From positions 62,001-126,000 of the forward strand of contig NZ_AMRM01000008.1 of NCBI RefSeq assembly GCF_000300335.1: a stretch of DNA of 64,000 bases, in the 5' to 3' direction. Positions 46,146-57,722 of this stretch are shown piece by piece; position 1 is the stretch's first letter, and the number at the start of each line of letters is the position of its first letter. The position numbers were made by a program, and so were the translations under genes. Source of the stretch: Nitratireductor pacificus pht-3B. Lineage in GTDB: Bacteria > Pseudomonadota > Alphaproteobacteria > Rhizobiales > Rhizobiaceae. The notes under the pieces were generated by a model. It did not search any database, was not told where the DNA came from, and saw only the letters and a list, made by a program, of their open reading frames with translations.

Positions 46146-47132
46146 ATGTTCCGCTGGGGCATTCTTTCGACGGCGAAGATCGGCCGGGAGCAGGTGATTC
46201 CGCAGATCCAGGACGCCGAGAACGGCGTGGTGACGGCGATCGCCAGCCGCGACGCGGCGAAGGCCGAGGCACTGGCGGCGCGGTTCGGCATTCCGCGCGT
46301 CTTCCCTTCCTATGAAGCGCTTCTGGCATCGCCGGACGTGGATGGCGTGTACATTCCCCTGCCGACGTCCGACCACGTCGAATGGGCCGTCAGGGCGGCG
46401 GATGCGGGCAAGCATGTGCTGGTGGAGAAGCCGCTGGCGCTCGACGCCAGGGACATCGCCCGTGTGATCGAGGCGCGCGACCGCAACAATGTCGTCGTCT
46501 CCGAAGCCTTCATGGTGATCTACCATCCGCAATGGCTGAAGGTGCGGGATCTGATCGCCGAAGGCGCGATCGGCCGGCTGCGGCATGTGCAGGGCGCCTT
46601 CACCTATCACAATGTCGACCCGCAGAACACGCGCAACAGGCTGGAGACAGGCGGCGGCGGTCTGCCCGACATCGGCGTCTATCCAACGGTGACGACGCGC
46701 TTCGCCACGGGCCTTGAGCCCCTGCGGGTGCAGGCGACCGTCGAGCGCGACCCGGTGTTCGGCACGGACATCTATGCCAGCACCAAGGCGGATTTCGGGA
46801 CCTTCGAGCTTTCCTTCTACGTCGCGACGCAGATGGCGCTCAGGCAGCACATGCTGTTTCACGGCACGCAGGGCTTCATCGAGGTCGCCGTGCCGTTCAA
46901 CCCGCCCAATTACGGCGATGCGAGCGTCGCGGTGCACAATGCCACGCATTCCAGCGCGACGATCCACCGGTTTGCCGCTGCCAGACAATACCGCCTGCAG
47001 GCGGAGGCGATCGCGCGCGCTGCGTACGGCGAGGATGCGGCGATCTTCACGCTGGAGGATTCGGTGAAGAACCAGAAGCTGATCGACGCAATCTACCGGG
47101 CTTCCGCCCATGACGGCTGGGAGGACGTCTGA
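46146..47132 (+). CDS. Gfo/Idh/MocA-family oxidoreductase
   Basis: 328 residues from the ATG at 46146 (GGGAGAAATC before it; an upstream ATG at 46125 is weaker). NAD(P)-binding N-terminus [40 protein letters not shown], and the signature [16 protein letters not shown] with the catalytic Lys of EKP. C-terminal GFO_IDH_MocA_C domain ([18 protein letters not shown]). Family members oxidise sugars or inositols; the substrate is not predictable here. Stands alone after pheT. Confidence 0.92.
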   Translation: MFRWGILSTAKIGREQVIPQIQDAENGVVTAIASRDAAKAEALAARFGIPRVFPSYEALLASPDVDGVYIPLPTSDHVEWAVRAADAGKHVLVEKPLALDARDIARVIEARDRNNVVVSEAFMVIYHPQWLKVRDLIAEGAIGRLRHVQGAFTYHNVDPQNTRNRLETGGGGLPDIGVYPTVTTRFATGLEPLRVQATVERDPVFGTDIYASTKADFGTFELSFYVATQMALRQHMLFHGTQGFIEVAVPFNPPNYGDASVAVHNATHSSATIHRFAAARQYRLQAEAIARAAYGEDAAIFTLEDSVKNQKLIDAIYRASAHDGWEDV

Positions 47133-47186
47133 ACTGAGGCCCGGACCCCGGATCGTCCCGTCTACGCCTGAAGGAACGCACACGAT

Positions 47187-47741
47187 CTAGAAGGCGCAGT
47201 CCGTTCTTCGGTTGACGGCTCCTTCGACAAAGAAGACGTGCTGGCCGATGCGCCCGAGCCGGTCCATGCTGCGCGCCCAGGCGGGACGGACCCGGTCCGC
47301 GTGATAGTGGGTTGCGACGGCCTCCGGCATTCCGCTGCATCTCGACGGCACGGCGCTGGCGCTTGCGATGCGCAGCGCGCGGCTCCACGCCTCTCCTTCC
47401 AGCGGCAGCAGCGAGGCGCCGGCGCAGGCGAACGAGAACTGGCAGCGGTTCTTCCAGCGGGCGTTCTGAAACACCACGCCGCAGATCGTGGGCGGATAGC
47501 GCGGCGAAAGGACCCGGTTGCGGACCACCATCGTCACGGCAAGCTGGCCTGCCTCCGGTTCGCCGCGCGCCTCGTGATAGACCGCCAGCGCGAGACAGAG
47601 CTTCTCATGATGCCGGGCGACCGGGACGGCTTTCTGCTCCGGTCGGGGAGCGAGTCCCCGCATGGACACCTCCATCGGGATCTGCGGCGAGCCGGACAGC
47701 GACGCGACGAAAAGCCCCCCGAGCAGAAACACCTGGAACAT
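47187..47741 (-). CDS. SleB/CwlJ-type cell wall hydrolase
   Basis: 184 residues from the ATG at 47741, chosen because GGGAG lies 7 bases before it and a signal or anchor segment follows (MFQVFLLGGLFVASLSG). The Hydrolase_2 (SleB) domain spans about 55-184: CLALAVYHEARGEPEAGQLA with the catalytic Glu, AVTMVVRNRV, YPPTICGVVFQ, and ATHYHADRVRPAW. Acts in the periplasm on peptidoglycan, probably as a lytic transglycosylase or amidase. The longer open frame to 47894 is not supported. Confidence 0.9.
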   Translation of the reverse strand: MFQVFLLGGLFVASLSGSPQIPMEVSMRGLAPRPEQKAVPVARHHEKLCLALAVYHEARGEPEAGQLAVTMVVRNRVLSPRYPPTICGVVFQNARWKNRCQFSFACAGASLLPLEGEAWSRALRIASASAVPSRCSGMPEAVATHYHADRVRPAWARSMDRLGRIGQHVFFVEGAVNRRTDCAF

Positions 47742-48052
47742 CTGCAGACTCCCGAACCTTCGTCCGGCGTGCGCCAGCGGCGCCGCAGATGCCCCCGTGC
47801 GGGCTGTTTGCCATCGTGAGACCCGCGGTTCAAATCGGCTTTGAATCGCATGATCGGCAATTTTGTATCGATCGATTGGGCCAGTTCGGGCCAAATCCCG
47901 CCTTGCGTATGAAAAATGTCATTCTTATATACGCGTCGAAGCCGTTCGGCGCGTTCCTCTCCAGGGCGCTGCCACGGCACATTCGTGTGAACAGGGGCTG
48001 TCATCTGGAACGCCGGTATGGGTCCTGACGGTCTGCTTTGCGGAGAGAAGAC
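47742..48052. other. 311-base gap between the SleB-type gene and dnaK
   Basis: No ORF or RNA gene seen on either strand. It holds the divergent promoters: the dnaK promoter at 47902-47933, and presumably one for the hydrolase near 47760-47880. A slightly AT-rich stretch (47845-47880) includes overlapping CGATCGAT sequences. Confidence 0.6.
47902..47933 (+). promoter_or_regulatory. dnaK promoter, possible heat-shock (RpoH) type
   Basis: CTTGCG (47902-47907) and CTTATATACG (47924-47933) are 16 bases apart. The -10 fits the CYTATNTNNG form reported for rhizobial RpoH promoters, and the -35 begins CTTG as expected. This leaves an approximately 115-base leader to dnaK. A sigma-70 reading is also possible because the two consensus sequences overlap in rhizobia. 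Confidence 0.5.
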
Positions 48053-49966
<1,914 letters not shown>

Positions 49967-49985
49967 TCGCCTGCAAAGCACCGAC

Positions 49986-50016
49986 AAAAGCCCGGGTCCT
50001 CGATCCGGGCTTTTTT
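49986..50016 (+). terminator. Rho-independent terminator after dnaK
   Basis: AAAAGCCCGG (49986-49995) pairs exactly with CCGGGCTTTT (50005-50014), followed by TT; 19 bases past the dnaK stop. Confidence 0.95.
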
Positions 50017-50083
50017 ATGCCTTCTTAAGCCTCGCCCCCTATCGTTAGCCGTCGAAGAGAATTGACGGAAGACCGGGGGGCCT

Positions 50084-51181
50084 GTGATCCGTTATCGCCT
50101 TTTTGAAATCTGGCGTCTCGTGGCGGCGCTGCTGATCATGCTCTATCATTTCGGGCATTTCGCGCCGGGTGAGAGCCAGTGGGTGAAGGACGACCTGTCG
50201 CTTCTGCGCCCGCTCCTCGACATGTTCTTCATCATCTCCGGCTTCCTGATCTTCAGCCGTTACGGCACGGAAGTGCGCAACGCGCGCAGCTATGTCGTCT
50301 ATCTCGGCAAGAGGCTCGCGCGGCTCTATCCGCTGCATCTGGCGACGCTGTCCTACTTTGTCCTCGTGGGGCTGGCGATCCATTTCGGTTTTCTGCGCAC
50401 CGGCGGCGAGGCCGGTCTCTACCAATGGGATACGCTCGTCGCCAACCTGCTGCTGATCCAGGCCTGGGGCGTGCAGGACACGCTCACCTTCAACTTCGTT
50501 TCCTGGTCGCTGTCGGCGGAATGGTTCGCCTATATCTTCCTGCCGCTCATCATCCTGGCCTACCGGTTCGGCGGGCGTATCGGGCTGTTCCTCCTGCTGG
50601 CGCTCTCCTACGTGGTGCTGGAGGCCATGGTCCACACGGGCATCATGCCGTTCGAGAGCTGGGTTCTGGCCGACACCTGGGGCGCCTACCGCACCTTCGC
50701 CGATTTCGTGCTCGGCGCGTTCCTGGCGGTTCTGGTCGCGGGCTCGCCCCTGACCCTTGCATCGCGCGGGCCGGCGTGGATCGCCATCATCGCCGCCTGC
50801 GTGTCGATGGCGCTGCAGCTCAACATCTATCTCACCCTGGCCCTTCTCGGCATCGCCGTGTTCCTGGCGGGAGTGGCCGAGCGCAACGATCCGGAGCGCT
50901 ACACCTATCCCGCCTTCCTGCGCCCGGCGGCGGCCGTGTCGTTCGGCATCTATCTCTGGCACCCGGTCACCGAGAGCCTGTTCTTTTCCTTCGTCTGGAG
51001 CCATTTCATCGGTTCGCCGTCGAGCCTCGTGTTCTTCGCCTATACGGCGGCGATCATGCTTCTGACGGTCGGCGTCGCCGTCGCGTCCTATCAGATCTTC
51101 GAGGCGCGCCTCGCCGGCGCGTTCCTGCGCCTCACGGGGCTGCGGCGGCCCGAGCGCGGCTCGGGCGCGGCAACGGCCTGA
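50084..51181 (+). CDS. Acyltransferase-3 family membrane protein (OafA/YrhL-like)
   Basis: 365 residues from a GTG at 50084, preceded by GGGGGG. The acyltransferase-3 pattern is plain: [22 protein letters not shown] near the N-terminus with the conserved His, [16 protein letters not shown], then about ten membrane segments. Such proteins transfer acetyl or succinyl groups to exopolysaccharide, LPS or nodulation factor sugars in the inner membrane. The acceptor is unknown. It is inserted between dnaK and dnaJ, which in most rhizobia are adjacent. Confidence 0.88.
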   Translation: MIRYRLFEIWRLVAALLIMLYHFGHFAPGESQWVKDDLSLLRPLLDMFFIISGFLIFSRYGTEVRNARSYVVYLGKRLARLYPLHLATLSYFVLVGLAIHFGFLRTGGEAGLYQWDTLVANLLLIQAWGVQDTLTFNFVSWSLSAEWFAYIFLPLIILAYRFGGRIGLFLLLALSYVVLEAMVHTGIMPFESWVLADTWGAYRTFADFVLGAFLAVLVAGSPLTLASRGPAWIAIIAACVSMALQLNIYLTLALLGIAVFLAGVAERNDPERYTYPAFLRPAAAVSFGIYLWHPVTESLFFSFVWSHFIGSPSSLVFFAYTAAIMLLTVGVAVASYQIFEARLAGAFLRLTGLRRPERGSGAATA

Positions 51182-51352
51182 ATCCATCCCTTTCTCCGTT
51201 GCCGGCCGGCAGACGAAAGTCGGCGGCGGCAGGGGCGTGATGGCTGGCAATCCGCCGCAAACTATGGCATTCGCTCTATCGAATACCTAAATAGCGGACA
51301 CTGACCGGGGAAGCGGCGTTCGCTCTGGAAGAAACATGCGGGACTCTCATTG

Positions 51353-52477
51353 ATGAAGGCAGATTTTTACGAGACGCTCAGCGTGTCGAGAAACGCCGAC
51401 GAGAAAGAACTGAAAAGCGCCTTTCGCAAGCTGGCGATGCGCTACCATCCGGACCGCAATCCGGGTGACGATCAGGCGGAACACAAGTTCAAGGAAATCA
51501 ACGAGGCCTACGAGACGCTGCGCGATCCGCAGAAGCGCGCGGCCTACGACCAGTTCGGCCACGCAGCCTTCGAGAACGGCGGCATGGGCGGCCGCGGCGG
51601 CTTCAGCGGCGGTGGCGGTTTCGCCGATATCTTCGAGGACATCTTCGGCGACATGATGGGCGGCGGCCGGCAGCGCCGCGGCGGGCGGCAGCACGGCGCC
51701 GATCTGCGCTTCAACATGGAGATCACGCTCGAGGAGGCCTTTTCCGGCAAGACCGGGCAGATCCGCGTGCCGACGGCCGTCGCCTGCGACGACTGTTCCG
51801 GCTCCGGCGCGAAGCCGGGCACCTCGCCCGCCACCTGCCCGATGTGCCAGGGCGCCGGCCGCGTCCGCGCCGCGCAGGGCTTCTTCTCCATCGAGCGCAC
51901 CTGCCCGCAATGCCAGGGACGCGGCGAGACCATCACCGACCCCTGCGCGAAATGCGCCGGCCAGGGCCGCGTCGCCGAGGAGCGCTCGCTCTCGGTCAAC
52001 ATCCCGGCCGGCATCGAGGACGGGACGCGCATCAGGCTCGCCGGCGAGGGCGAGGCGGGCCTGCGCGGCGGCCCGCCCGGCGATCTCTACATCTTCCTGT
52101 CCGTGAAACCGCACGAGTTCTTCCAGCGCGACGGCGCCGATCTCTATTGCAAGGTGCCGATCTCCATGACGACGGCCGCACTTGGCGGTTCCTTCGAGGT
52201 GGCGACGCTCGACGGGACGCAGACGCGGGTGAAGGTGCCGGAGGGCACGCAGAACGACCGCCAGTTCCGCCTGAAGGGCAAGGGCATGCCGGTGCTGCGC
52301 CAGCCGCAGATCGGTGACCTCTATATCCAGGTCGCGGTGGAAACGCCGCAGAACCTGACGCGCAAGCAACGCGAACTGCTCGAGGAGTTCGAGCGCATCT
52401 CGTCGAAGGAGAACAGCCCGCAGTCGGCCGGCTTCTTCTCGCGCATGAAAGATTTCTTCGAGTCCTTCGGCGAATAG
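51353..52477 (+). CDS. dnaJ: Chaperone protein DnaJ (Hsp40)
   Basis: 374 residues from the ATG at 51353; the frame is open from a TTG 3 bases earlier. J domain at 1-70 with the HPD motif ([12 protein letters not shown]), a Gly/Phe-rich stretch ([15 protein letters not shown]), and a zinc-binding domain with four CxxCxGxG-like repeats: [24 protein letters not shown] and CAKCAGQG. Delivers unfolded clients to DnaK and stimulates its ATPase. The promoter is not clear; 171 bases of spacing separate it from the acyltransferase. Confidence 0.98.
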   Translation: MKADFYETLSVSRNADEKELKSAFRKLAMRYHPDRNPGDDQAEHKFKEINEAYETLRDPQKRAAYDQFGHAAFENGGMGGRGGFSGGGGFADIFEDIFGDMMGGGRQRRGGRQHGADLRFNMEITLEEAFSGKTGQIRVPTAVACDDCSGSGAKPGTSPATCPMCQGAGRVRAAQGFFSIERTCPQCQGRGETITDPCAKCAGQGRVAEERSLSVNIPAGIEDGTRIRLAGEGEAGLRGGPPGDLYIFLSVKPHEFFQRDGADLYCKVPISMTTAALGGSFEVATLDGTQTRVKVPEGTQNDRQFRLKGKGMPVLRQPQIGDLYIQVAVETPQNLTRKQRELLEEFERISSKENSPQSAGFFSRMKDFFESFGE

Positions 52478-52605
52478 GCGAACCATGTTAATGGAAGGCG
52501 CCCGGGGCTGTTTGTCTGATACATTGCAAGCGGCGGCGAAACCTGCCGCGGAAAAAACCGTCGCCGAAACAGAATGATTGGGATCGGGAAGGAGCCCGCC
52601 GGGAG

Positions 52606-53211
52606 ATGAACAAGGGTTTGGACGTGCGCAAGGCAATCACGGACCGTTTCGGGGACGAGCTGCGCTTCTTTCGAGGATGGATCGACCAGCCCAAGGCCGT
52701 CGGCTCGATCATCCCGACGAGCAGCGTCACCGCGCGCCGCATGGCCTCGGTGATCGACACCGGCTCGGGCCTGCCCGTGCTCGAGGTCGGACCCGGCACC
52801 GGCGTCATCACCCGGGCGATCCTGGCGCATGGCGTGAAGCCCGAAAACCTCTATGCGGTCGAGTACTCCCCCGACTTCGTGAAGCACCTGCGGGAATGCT
52901 ATCCCGGCGTCAACGTGATCGAGGGCGACGCCTTCAATCTCGACGAGACGCTGGGCGCCGGCGCTCCGCAGCTCTTCGACAGCGTGGTTTCCGGCGTTCC
53001 CCTGCTCAACTTCCCGGTGGCGGCGCGCGTCAGCTATCTCGAAAGCCTGCTCCGGCGCATTCCTGGCGGCCGGCCGGTCGTGCAGCTCACCTACGGCCCG
53101 AAGTCGCCGATACCGCCGGGCCAGGGCGATTACACGGTCGAGCATTTCGACTTTATCATCCGCAACATCCCGCCGACCAGGCTGTGGGTCTATCGTCGCG
53201 CCAGCCACTGA
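52606..53211 (+). CDS. pmtA: Phospholipid N-methyltransferase, PmtA type
   Basis: 201 residues, the size of Sinorhizobium PmtA. SAM-binding motif I VLEVGPGTGVITRAIL (about 57-72), acidic motif II VEYSPDF, and motif III VVSGVPLLNFPV. The N-terminus FFRGWIDQPKAVGSIIPTSS is typical of the rhizobial enzyme. It methylates phosphatidylethanolamine stepwise to phosphatidylcholine at the membrane. Its place directly after dnaJ matches other rhizobial genomes. AAGGAG lies upstream of the ATG. Confidence 0.9.
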   Translation: MNKGLDVRKAITDRFGDELRFFRGWIDQPKAVGSIIPTSSVTARRMASVIDTGSGLPVLEVGPGTGVITRAILAHGVKPENLYAVEYSPDFVKHLRECYPGVNVIEGDAFNLDETLGAGAPQLFDSVVSGVPLLNFPVAARVSYLESLLRRIPGGRPVVQLTYGPKSPIPPGQGDYTVEHFDFIIRNIPPTRLWVYRRASH

Positions 53212-53362
53212 GCGGGCGTTGATGGCCCAGCGGAAACGCGGCCGAGCAACATAGACACACCGTCGATTTCAGGTTCTCGTGGCCCGCCTGCGGGACAGCG
53301 CCGTCGCGCATCCGACGACCAGTCGCGGGCCAGCTACGGCCAAGCCACGGGGTGAATCCACG

Positions 53363-53833
53363 ATGACGAAAGAGCACGCCTATACGAGCCGCATCGCCTG
53401 GACCGGCAATCGCGGCGAGGGAACCAGGACCTATCGTGGCTATGACCGGACCTGGGACATCACCACGCCGGGCAAGCCGGTGATCCACTGTTCCAACGAT
53501 CCGCTTCTGGGCGGCGACCCGGCCCTGCCCAATCCGGAGGACCTGCTTCTTGCGACCCTCTCGGCCTGTCACATGCTCTGGTACCTGCATCTGGCCAGCC
53601 GGGCGGGCATCGTCGTGCATGCCTATACGGACAATCCCGAAGGCATCGGCGAATCGGCGCCGAGCGGCGCGGGGCGCTTCCTGCGCGCCACGCTCCGGCC
53701 CCGCATCGAGATGGCCGCGGGGGCCGACCTCACGCGGGCAGATGCGATCCACCACGAGATCCACCATTACTGCTTCATCGCCCGGTCGGTGAATTTTCCG
53801 GTCGGCTTCGAGGCAAGCTATCTGGAGCGCTGA
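53363..53833 (+). CDS. OsmC-family peroxide-reducing protein
   Basis: 156 residues. The two OsmC cysteines are present: one in LLATLSACHMLWYLHLA and one in IHHYCFIARSVN. The NPEDLLLATLSACH core and GFEASYLER end fit OsmC/Ohr-type organic peroxidases working with lipoylated partners. The start is the ATG at 53363; a longer frame from 53279 is rejected because it lacks similarity. Other reductases lie close by. Confidence 0.88.
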   Translation: MTKEHAYTSRIAWTGNRGEGTRTYRGYDRTWDITTPGKPVIHCSNDPLLGGDPALPNPEDLLLATLSACHMLWYLHLASRAGIVVHAYTDNPEGIGESAPSGAGRFLRATLRPRIEMAAGADLTRADAIHHEIHHYCFIARSVNFPVGFEASYLER

Positions 53834-53896
53834 CGCCCGCCCATTGATCGGGGCCGGCATTGCCTATACCCCTCTTGCAAAAGAGGAGCATGACGC

Positions 53897-54487
53897 ATGA
53901 ATCCCAAAATCCTGGTCTTCGCGGGATCGATCCGCACCGGCGCCTATAGCGGGCAGACGGCCGATGCGGCGATGAAGGAACTGGCCCAGCAGGGCGCGGA
54001 GGTCACCCGCATCTCGCTTGCCGATTATCCCCTGCCGATCATGGACGAGGATCTGGAGAAGGAGAAGGGCATCCCGGAGAACGTCTATCGGCTCGGACGG
54101 CTGATCGCCGCGCATGACGGGGTGCTGATCGCCAGCCCGGAATACAATGCGTCGATCCCGCCGCTCCTGAAGAACACCGTCGACTGGGTCAGCAGGCTGT
54201 CGAAGGATGGCGGCCGCGCGCTGCGTCCCTGGTCCGGCAAGCCGGTCGGCCTGTGCTCGTCGTCGGACGGAAACTTCGCCGGCATTCGTGGGCTTTACCA
54301 CCTGCGCGCCGTGCTGATGAACTGCCGCGCCGACATCGTCACGCCGCAATGCTCGGTCGCCCGCGCGCAGGATGCGTTTGACGCGGACGGCAATTTCAAG
54401 GAAGAACGCCTGCGCGGCATGATGGAAGCCGTGTGCCGCACGCTGATCGAGCGTGCGCGGATGCTCTCGACAAGGGTGGAGGTGTGA
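53897..54487 (+). CDS. NADPH-dependent FMN reductase-like flavoprotein
   Basis: 196 residues. Flavodoxin-like fold: [20 protein letters not shown] as phosphate loop, [22 protein letters not shown] as the second FMN loop with the classic SPEYN. Family members reduce FMN, chromate, quinones or azo compounds. Function not predictable further. It ends 1 base before pyrF starts, so translation is probably coupled. Confidence 0.92.
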   Translation: MNPKILVFAGSIRTGAYSGQTADAAMKELAQQGAEVTRISLADYPLPIMDEDLEKEKGIPENVYRLGRLIAAHDGVLIASPEYNASIPPLLKNTVDWVSRLSKDGGRALRPWSGKPVGLCSSSDGNFAGIRGLYHLRAVLMNCRADIVTPQCSVARAQDAFDADGNFKEERLRGMMEAVCRTLIERARMLSTRVEV

Positions 54488-54488
54488 C

Positions 54489-55184
54489 ATGCAGACGGAT
54501 ATGCGCGACCGGCTGATCGTCGGGCTGGACGTGCCGACGCTCACGGATGCGGACCGGGTGGTCGCCGCACTGGGCGATACGGTCTCCTTCTACAAGATCG
54601 GCCATCAGCTCGCCTTTGCCGGCGGGCTGGGCTTCGCCCGCGAACTCGCAGGCTCCGGCAAGAAGATCTTCCTCGACATGAAGCTGCTCGACATCGACAA
54701 CACGGTGGCAAAGGGTGTCGAGAACATCGCCCGCATGGGCATGACGATGCTCACCATCCACGCCTATCCGAAGGCGATGCGGGCGGCGGTGGACGCCGCG
54801 GCGGGTTCGGGACTGACCCTGCTCGGCGTGACCGTCCTGACCTCCATGGACGATGGCGACCTTGCCGATGCGGGCTACGCCTCGGGTGCCCGCGATCTGG
54901 TGCTGAAACGCGCCGCGCAGGCGAGCGAGGCGGGCATGGGCGGGATCGTCTGCGCGCCCACGGAAGTGACCGAGGTGCGCGCGCTGGCCCGGCCCGGCAT
55001 GGCGCTGGTGACCCCGGGCATCAGGCCGGCCGGCAGCGACCATGGCGACCAGAAGCGCGTCATGACGCCCGGCGACGCCATCCGTGCCGGCAGCACCCAT
55101 CTCGTTGTGGCGCGGCCGATCGCCGCCGCGCCGGACCCGAAGGCGGCCGCCAGGGCCATCCTGGACGAGATGGCTGCCGCCTGA
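54489..55184 (+). CDS. pyrF: Orotidine 5'-phosphate decarboxylase
   Basis: 231 residues. Converts OMP to UMP, the last pyrimidine step. The catalytic DxKxxDI charge network is seen in [16 protein letters not shown], and phosphate binding in [18 protein letters not shown]. Start ATG at 54489 follows GGAGGTGTGAC. PyrF near dnaJ is typical in Hyphomicrobiales. The next gene (DUF1330) follows after 23 bases. Confidence 0.97.
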   Translation: MQTDMRDRLIVGLDVPTLTDADRVVAALGDTVSFYKIGHQLAFAGGLGFARELAGSGKKIFLDMKLLDIDNTVAKGVENIARMGMTMLTIHAYPKAMRAAVDAAAGSGLTLLGVTVLTSMDDGDLADAGYASGARDLVLKRAAQASEAGMGGIVCAPTEVTEVRALARPGMALVTPGIRPAGSDHGDQKRVMTPGDAIRAGSTHLVVARPIAAAPDPKAAARAILDEMAAA

Positions 55185-55207
55185 ACAGCAAGGGAGGAGG
55201 AGACGCA

Positions 55208-55501
55208 ATGCCCAAGGGATACTGGATCGCCCATGTCGATGTGCGCGACCCCGAGCGTTACAAGGATTACGTGGCCACGGCCAGGCCGGCCTTCGAGCGT
55301 TTCGGCGCGCGCTTCCTGGCGCGCGGCGGCACTTGGGAAAGCCTCGAGGGCGCCGGACGCGGCCGCAACGTCGTGATCGAATTCCCGACATTCGCGGCGG
55401 CGCGCGACTGCTACAATTCGGCGGAGTATCAGGCGGCGAAGGCCATCCGGATCACCGTTGCCGACGCCGACATGCTGATCGTCGAGGGTGCGGAAAGCTG
55501 A
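55208..55501 (+). CDS. DUF1330 protein
   Basis: 97 residues of dimeric alpha-beta barrel type: MPKGYWIAHVDVRDPERYKD, PAFERFGARFLARGGTWESL, and NVVIEFPTFAAARDCYNSAEYQAAK. Common next to pyrF in rhizobia; role unknown. AGGGAGGAGGAGACGC precedes the ATG. Probably in one operon with pyrF and the GNAT gene. Confidence 0.9.
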   Translation: MPKGYWIAHVDVRDPERYKDYVATARPAFERFGARFLARGGTWESLEGAGRGRNVVIEFPTFAAARDCYNSAEYQAAKAIRITVADADMLIVEGAES

Positions 55502-55512
55502 CCGGAAGACGC

Positions 55513-56052
55513 ATGGCCCTGCCCGACGGTTATGCGATCCGACCCTACAGGGAGGCGGACGCCGCCGCGCTGGCTGATGCCGAGGCGCGCGCCGGTCGTC
55601 TTTTCGCCGCGCACGGGTTTGCCGAACTGGCCGAAACGCCGGCGATGGCGCCGGATGCCTTCCACGCGCGGGCGACCGCCGGCGAGACGCTTGTCTGCGC
55701 GCATCGGGGCGACGGGCCGGTGGCCTTCGCCATCGCGGGTCCGGTCGGCCCCTTCATGCATCTGATGGAGCTCTCCGTCGATCCGGCGCACGGGAGGCAG
55801 GGCGTCGGTGCGGCGCTGCTGGACGCGGTCGTCGCCCGGAGCGTCGATGCCGGCCTCGCCGGCGTTTCCCTGAGCACCTTCCGGGACGTCCCCTTCAACG
55901 CTCCCTTCTATGCCAGGCACGGCTTCCTGCCATGCGCGCCGGGTGAGGCTCCGGCGGCGACGCGTGCGCGATTCCTGCTGGAAATACCTCCCGGCATCGC
56001 CCCGGAAACCCGTCTGATCATGCTGCGCCGCAACAGCGAAAGCGTGGAGTAA
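55513..56052 (+). CDS. GNAT-family N-acetyltransferase
   Basis: 179 residues from the ATG at 55513. GNAT layout: YAIRPYREADAAALADAEAR at the start, motif A LMELSVDPAHGRQGVGAALL with the acetyl-CoA loop (HGRQGVGAALL for QxxGxG/A), and PFNAPFYARHGFLPC near the end. Substrate unknown. The frame upstream of 55513 continues to 55084 but overlaps pyrF and DUF1330 and is not used. Last gene of the pyrF run. Confidence 0.9.
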   Translation: MALPDGYAIRPYREADAAALADAEARAGRLFAAHGFAELAETPAMAPDAFHARATAGETLVCAHRGDGPVAFAIAGPVGPFMHLMELSVDPAHGRQGVGAALLDAVVARSVDAGLAGVSLSTFRDVPFNAPFYARHGFLPCAPGEAPAATRARFLLEIPPGIAPETRLIMLRRNSESVE

Positions 56053-56096
56053 AGAGCGTAAACATATTCGAAATCAATGCGATGACATGATCGGCG

Positions 56097-56118
56097 CCGA
56101 TGCTCCATGGAGCATCGG
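56097..56118. repeat. 22-base perfect palindrome
   Basis: CCGATGCTCCA (56097-56107) is followed directly by its exact reverse complement (56108-56118). No loop and no T tract, so it is more like a protein-binding site or cruciform than a usual terminator; a terminator for the GNAT gene is still possible. Confidence 0.6.
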
Positions 56119-56128
56119 ACTGCTTCTA

Positions 56129-56142
56129 TTGCAACGCAGCAA
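56129..56142. promoter_or_regulatory. TTGC-N6-GCAA repeat upstream of the PHA depolymerase gene, possible PhaR site
   Basis: TTGC (56129-56132) and GCAA (56139-56142) are spaced by 6 bases, about 105 bases before phaZ. PhaR repressors of PHA granule genes are known to bind TGC/GCA-rich repeats in alphaproteobacteria, so PhaR control is a reasonable guess. No phaR gene is in the window. Confidence 0.35.
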
Positions 56143-56247
56143 AAGTAGTTTAGGTTAGTAGGCACGCAAATGACCAAGGCTTCGCCGGCCGTGCCACAAT
56201 CGCCCTGCGGCGCGGCCTGAGCGAAGGTCGGCCCAGGAAATCGAGCG

Positions 56248-57561
56248 ATGTATTATCAGCTTTATGAATTCAACCACGCCGCGCTGCAGCCGGCGCGGGC
56301 TTATGCCGATGCGATGCGGCTGTTCTACAGCAACCCGCTCAATCCGATGGCGAAGACCTATCTCGGCCGCACCGTGGCCGCAGCGGCGGAGCTTTTCGAG
56401 CGCAGCACGCGCCGCTACGGCAAGCCTGAATTCGGCCTGACGGACACGAATGTGAACGGCGTCCGGGTCAGGGTGCGCGAGGACATCATCTGGTCCCGTC
56501 CCTTCTGCGACATCATCCATTTCAAGCGCGATCTGCCGGCCGGCGCGAAGCCCGGGCCGAAGATCCTCATGGTCGCACCGATGTCCGGCCACTATGCGAC
56601 GCTGCTGCGCGGCACGGTCGAAACCATGCTTCCCTACGCGGATGTCTACATCACCGACTGGGCGGATGCGCGCATGGTGCCGCTGTCCGAGGGCACGTTC
56701 GACCTGGACGATTATATCGACTACGTGATCGACATGCTGGGGCATCTGGGTCCCGACACGCATGTCATGGCGGTCTGCCAGCCCTCGGTGCCGGTTCTGG
56801 CGGCGGTGGCGCTGATGGAAGCGCGCGGCGAAGCGACCGTTCCGGCCAGCATGACGCTGATGGGCGGCCCGATCGACACGCGCAGGAACCCGACGGCGGT
56901 GAACCAGCTCGCCGAGGAGAAGGACATCGGCTGGTTCCGCGAGAATGCGGTGATGCCCGTGCCGTGGCCGCATCCGGGCTTCATGCGCATGGTCTATCCC
57001 GGCTTTCTCCAGCTTTCCGGCTTCATGAGCATGAATCTCGACCGCCACCTGACGGCGCACAAGGATTTCTTCATGCATCTGGTGAAGAACGACGGCGAGC
57101 CGGCCGAGAAGCACCGTGACTTCTACGACGAGTATCTGGCGGTGATGGACCTGACCGCCGAGTTCTACCTGCAGACCGTGGAGACCGTGTTCATCCGCCA
57201 CGACCTGCCGAAGGGCCAGATGAAGCATCGCGGCGAAAACGTCGATCCGGCGGCGATCCGCCGCGTGGCACTGCTGACCGTCGAAGGCGAGAACGACGAC
57301 ATTTCGGGTGTCGGCCAGACCAGGGCGGCGCACGATCTGTGCGTCAACATTCCCGAGGCGATGCGCCATCACTACATGCAGCCGGTCGTCGGCCATTACG
57401 GCGTGTTCAACGGATCGCGCTTCCGCGCCGAGATCGCGCCGCGCATCCTCGATTTCATGCGCAGCAATCCGGCCGGGCAGGCATCGAAGGCAGCCGCACC
57501 GGAACCGGCGAAGGCGTCACGCGCCAGGCGCAAGCCCGCCGCGAGGCGAAAGCCGGCCTGA
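56248..57561 (+). CDS. phaZ: Intracellular polyhydroxyalkanoate depolymerase
   Basis: 437 residues. Degrades stored polyhydroxybutyrate in granules to oligomers. Begins MYYQLYEFNHAALQPARAYA, as in the rhizobial PhaZ. The active-site box is MAVCQPSVPVLAAV, with Cys in the place of lipase serine, as known for the intracellular type. The C-terminal 35 residues (AAPEPAKASRARRKPAARRK) are Lys/Arg/Ala/Pro-rich, perhaps binding DNA or granule surface. A hairpin terminator follows. Confidence 0.95.
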   Translation: MYYQLYEFNHAALQPARAYADAMRLFYSNPLNPMAKTYLGRTVAAAAELFERSTRRYGKPEFGLTDTNVNGVRVRVREDIIWSRPFCDIIHFKRDLPAGAKPGPKILMVAPMSGHYATLLRGTVETMLPYADVYITDWADARMVPLSEGTFDLDDYIDYVIDMLGHLGPDTHVMAVCQPSVPVLAAVALMEARGEATVPASMTLMGGPIDTRRNPTAVNQLAEEKDIGWFRENAVMPVPWPHPGFMRMVYPGFLQLSGFMSMNLDRHLTAHKDFFMHLVKNDGEPAEKHRDFYDEYLAVMDLTAEFYLQTVETVFIRHDLPKGQMKHRGENVDPAAIRRVALLTVEGENDDISGVGQTRAAHDLCVNIPEAMRHHYMQPVVGHYGVFNGSRFRAEIAPRILDFMRSNPAGQASKAAAPEPAKASRARRKPAARRKPA

Positions 57562-57591
57562 CGGCAACCCGACACGTGCATTTCCGCAACA

Positions 57592-57622
57592 GCCCGCCTG
57601 CAAACGGCGGGCGACGCGTTTT
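57592..57622 (+). terminator. Terminator-like hairpin after phaZ
   Basis: GCCCGCC (57592-57598) pairs exactly with GGCGGGC (57606-57612) around a TGCAAAC loop, and GACGCGTTTTCG follows. It is 31 bases past the stop. Confidence 0.6.
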
Positions 57623-57722
57623 CGCCGGTAACCATCTTGGGAAGTTTACGTCCGCGCCGATTGACAGTGCGCCTCTTCGTTTCTTAACGTTTCATTAACG
57701 ATAGTAAGAAACGGGGAGCGCC

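Noticed and set aside
42275-46291. A 1338-residue open frame on the minus strand
   Set aside because: It is antisense to pheS, pheT and part of the oxidoreductase gene. High-GC codon use with G/C third positions creates long mirrored frames; the translated sequence is His/Arg/Ala/Gly-rich and has no domain.
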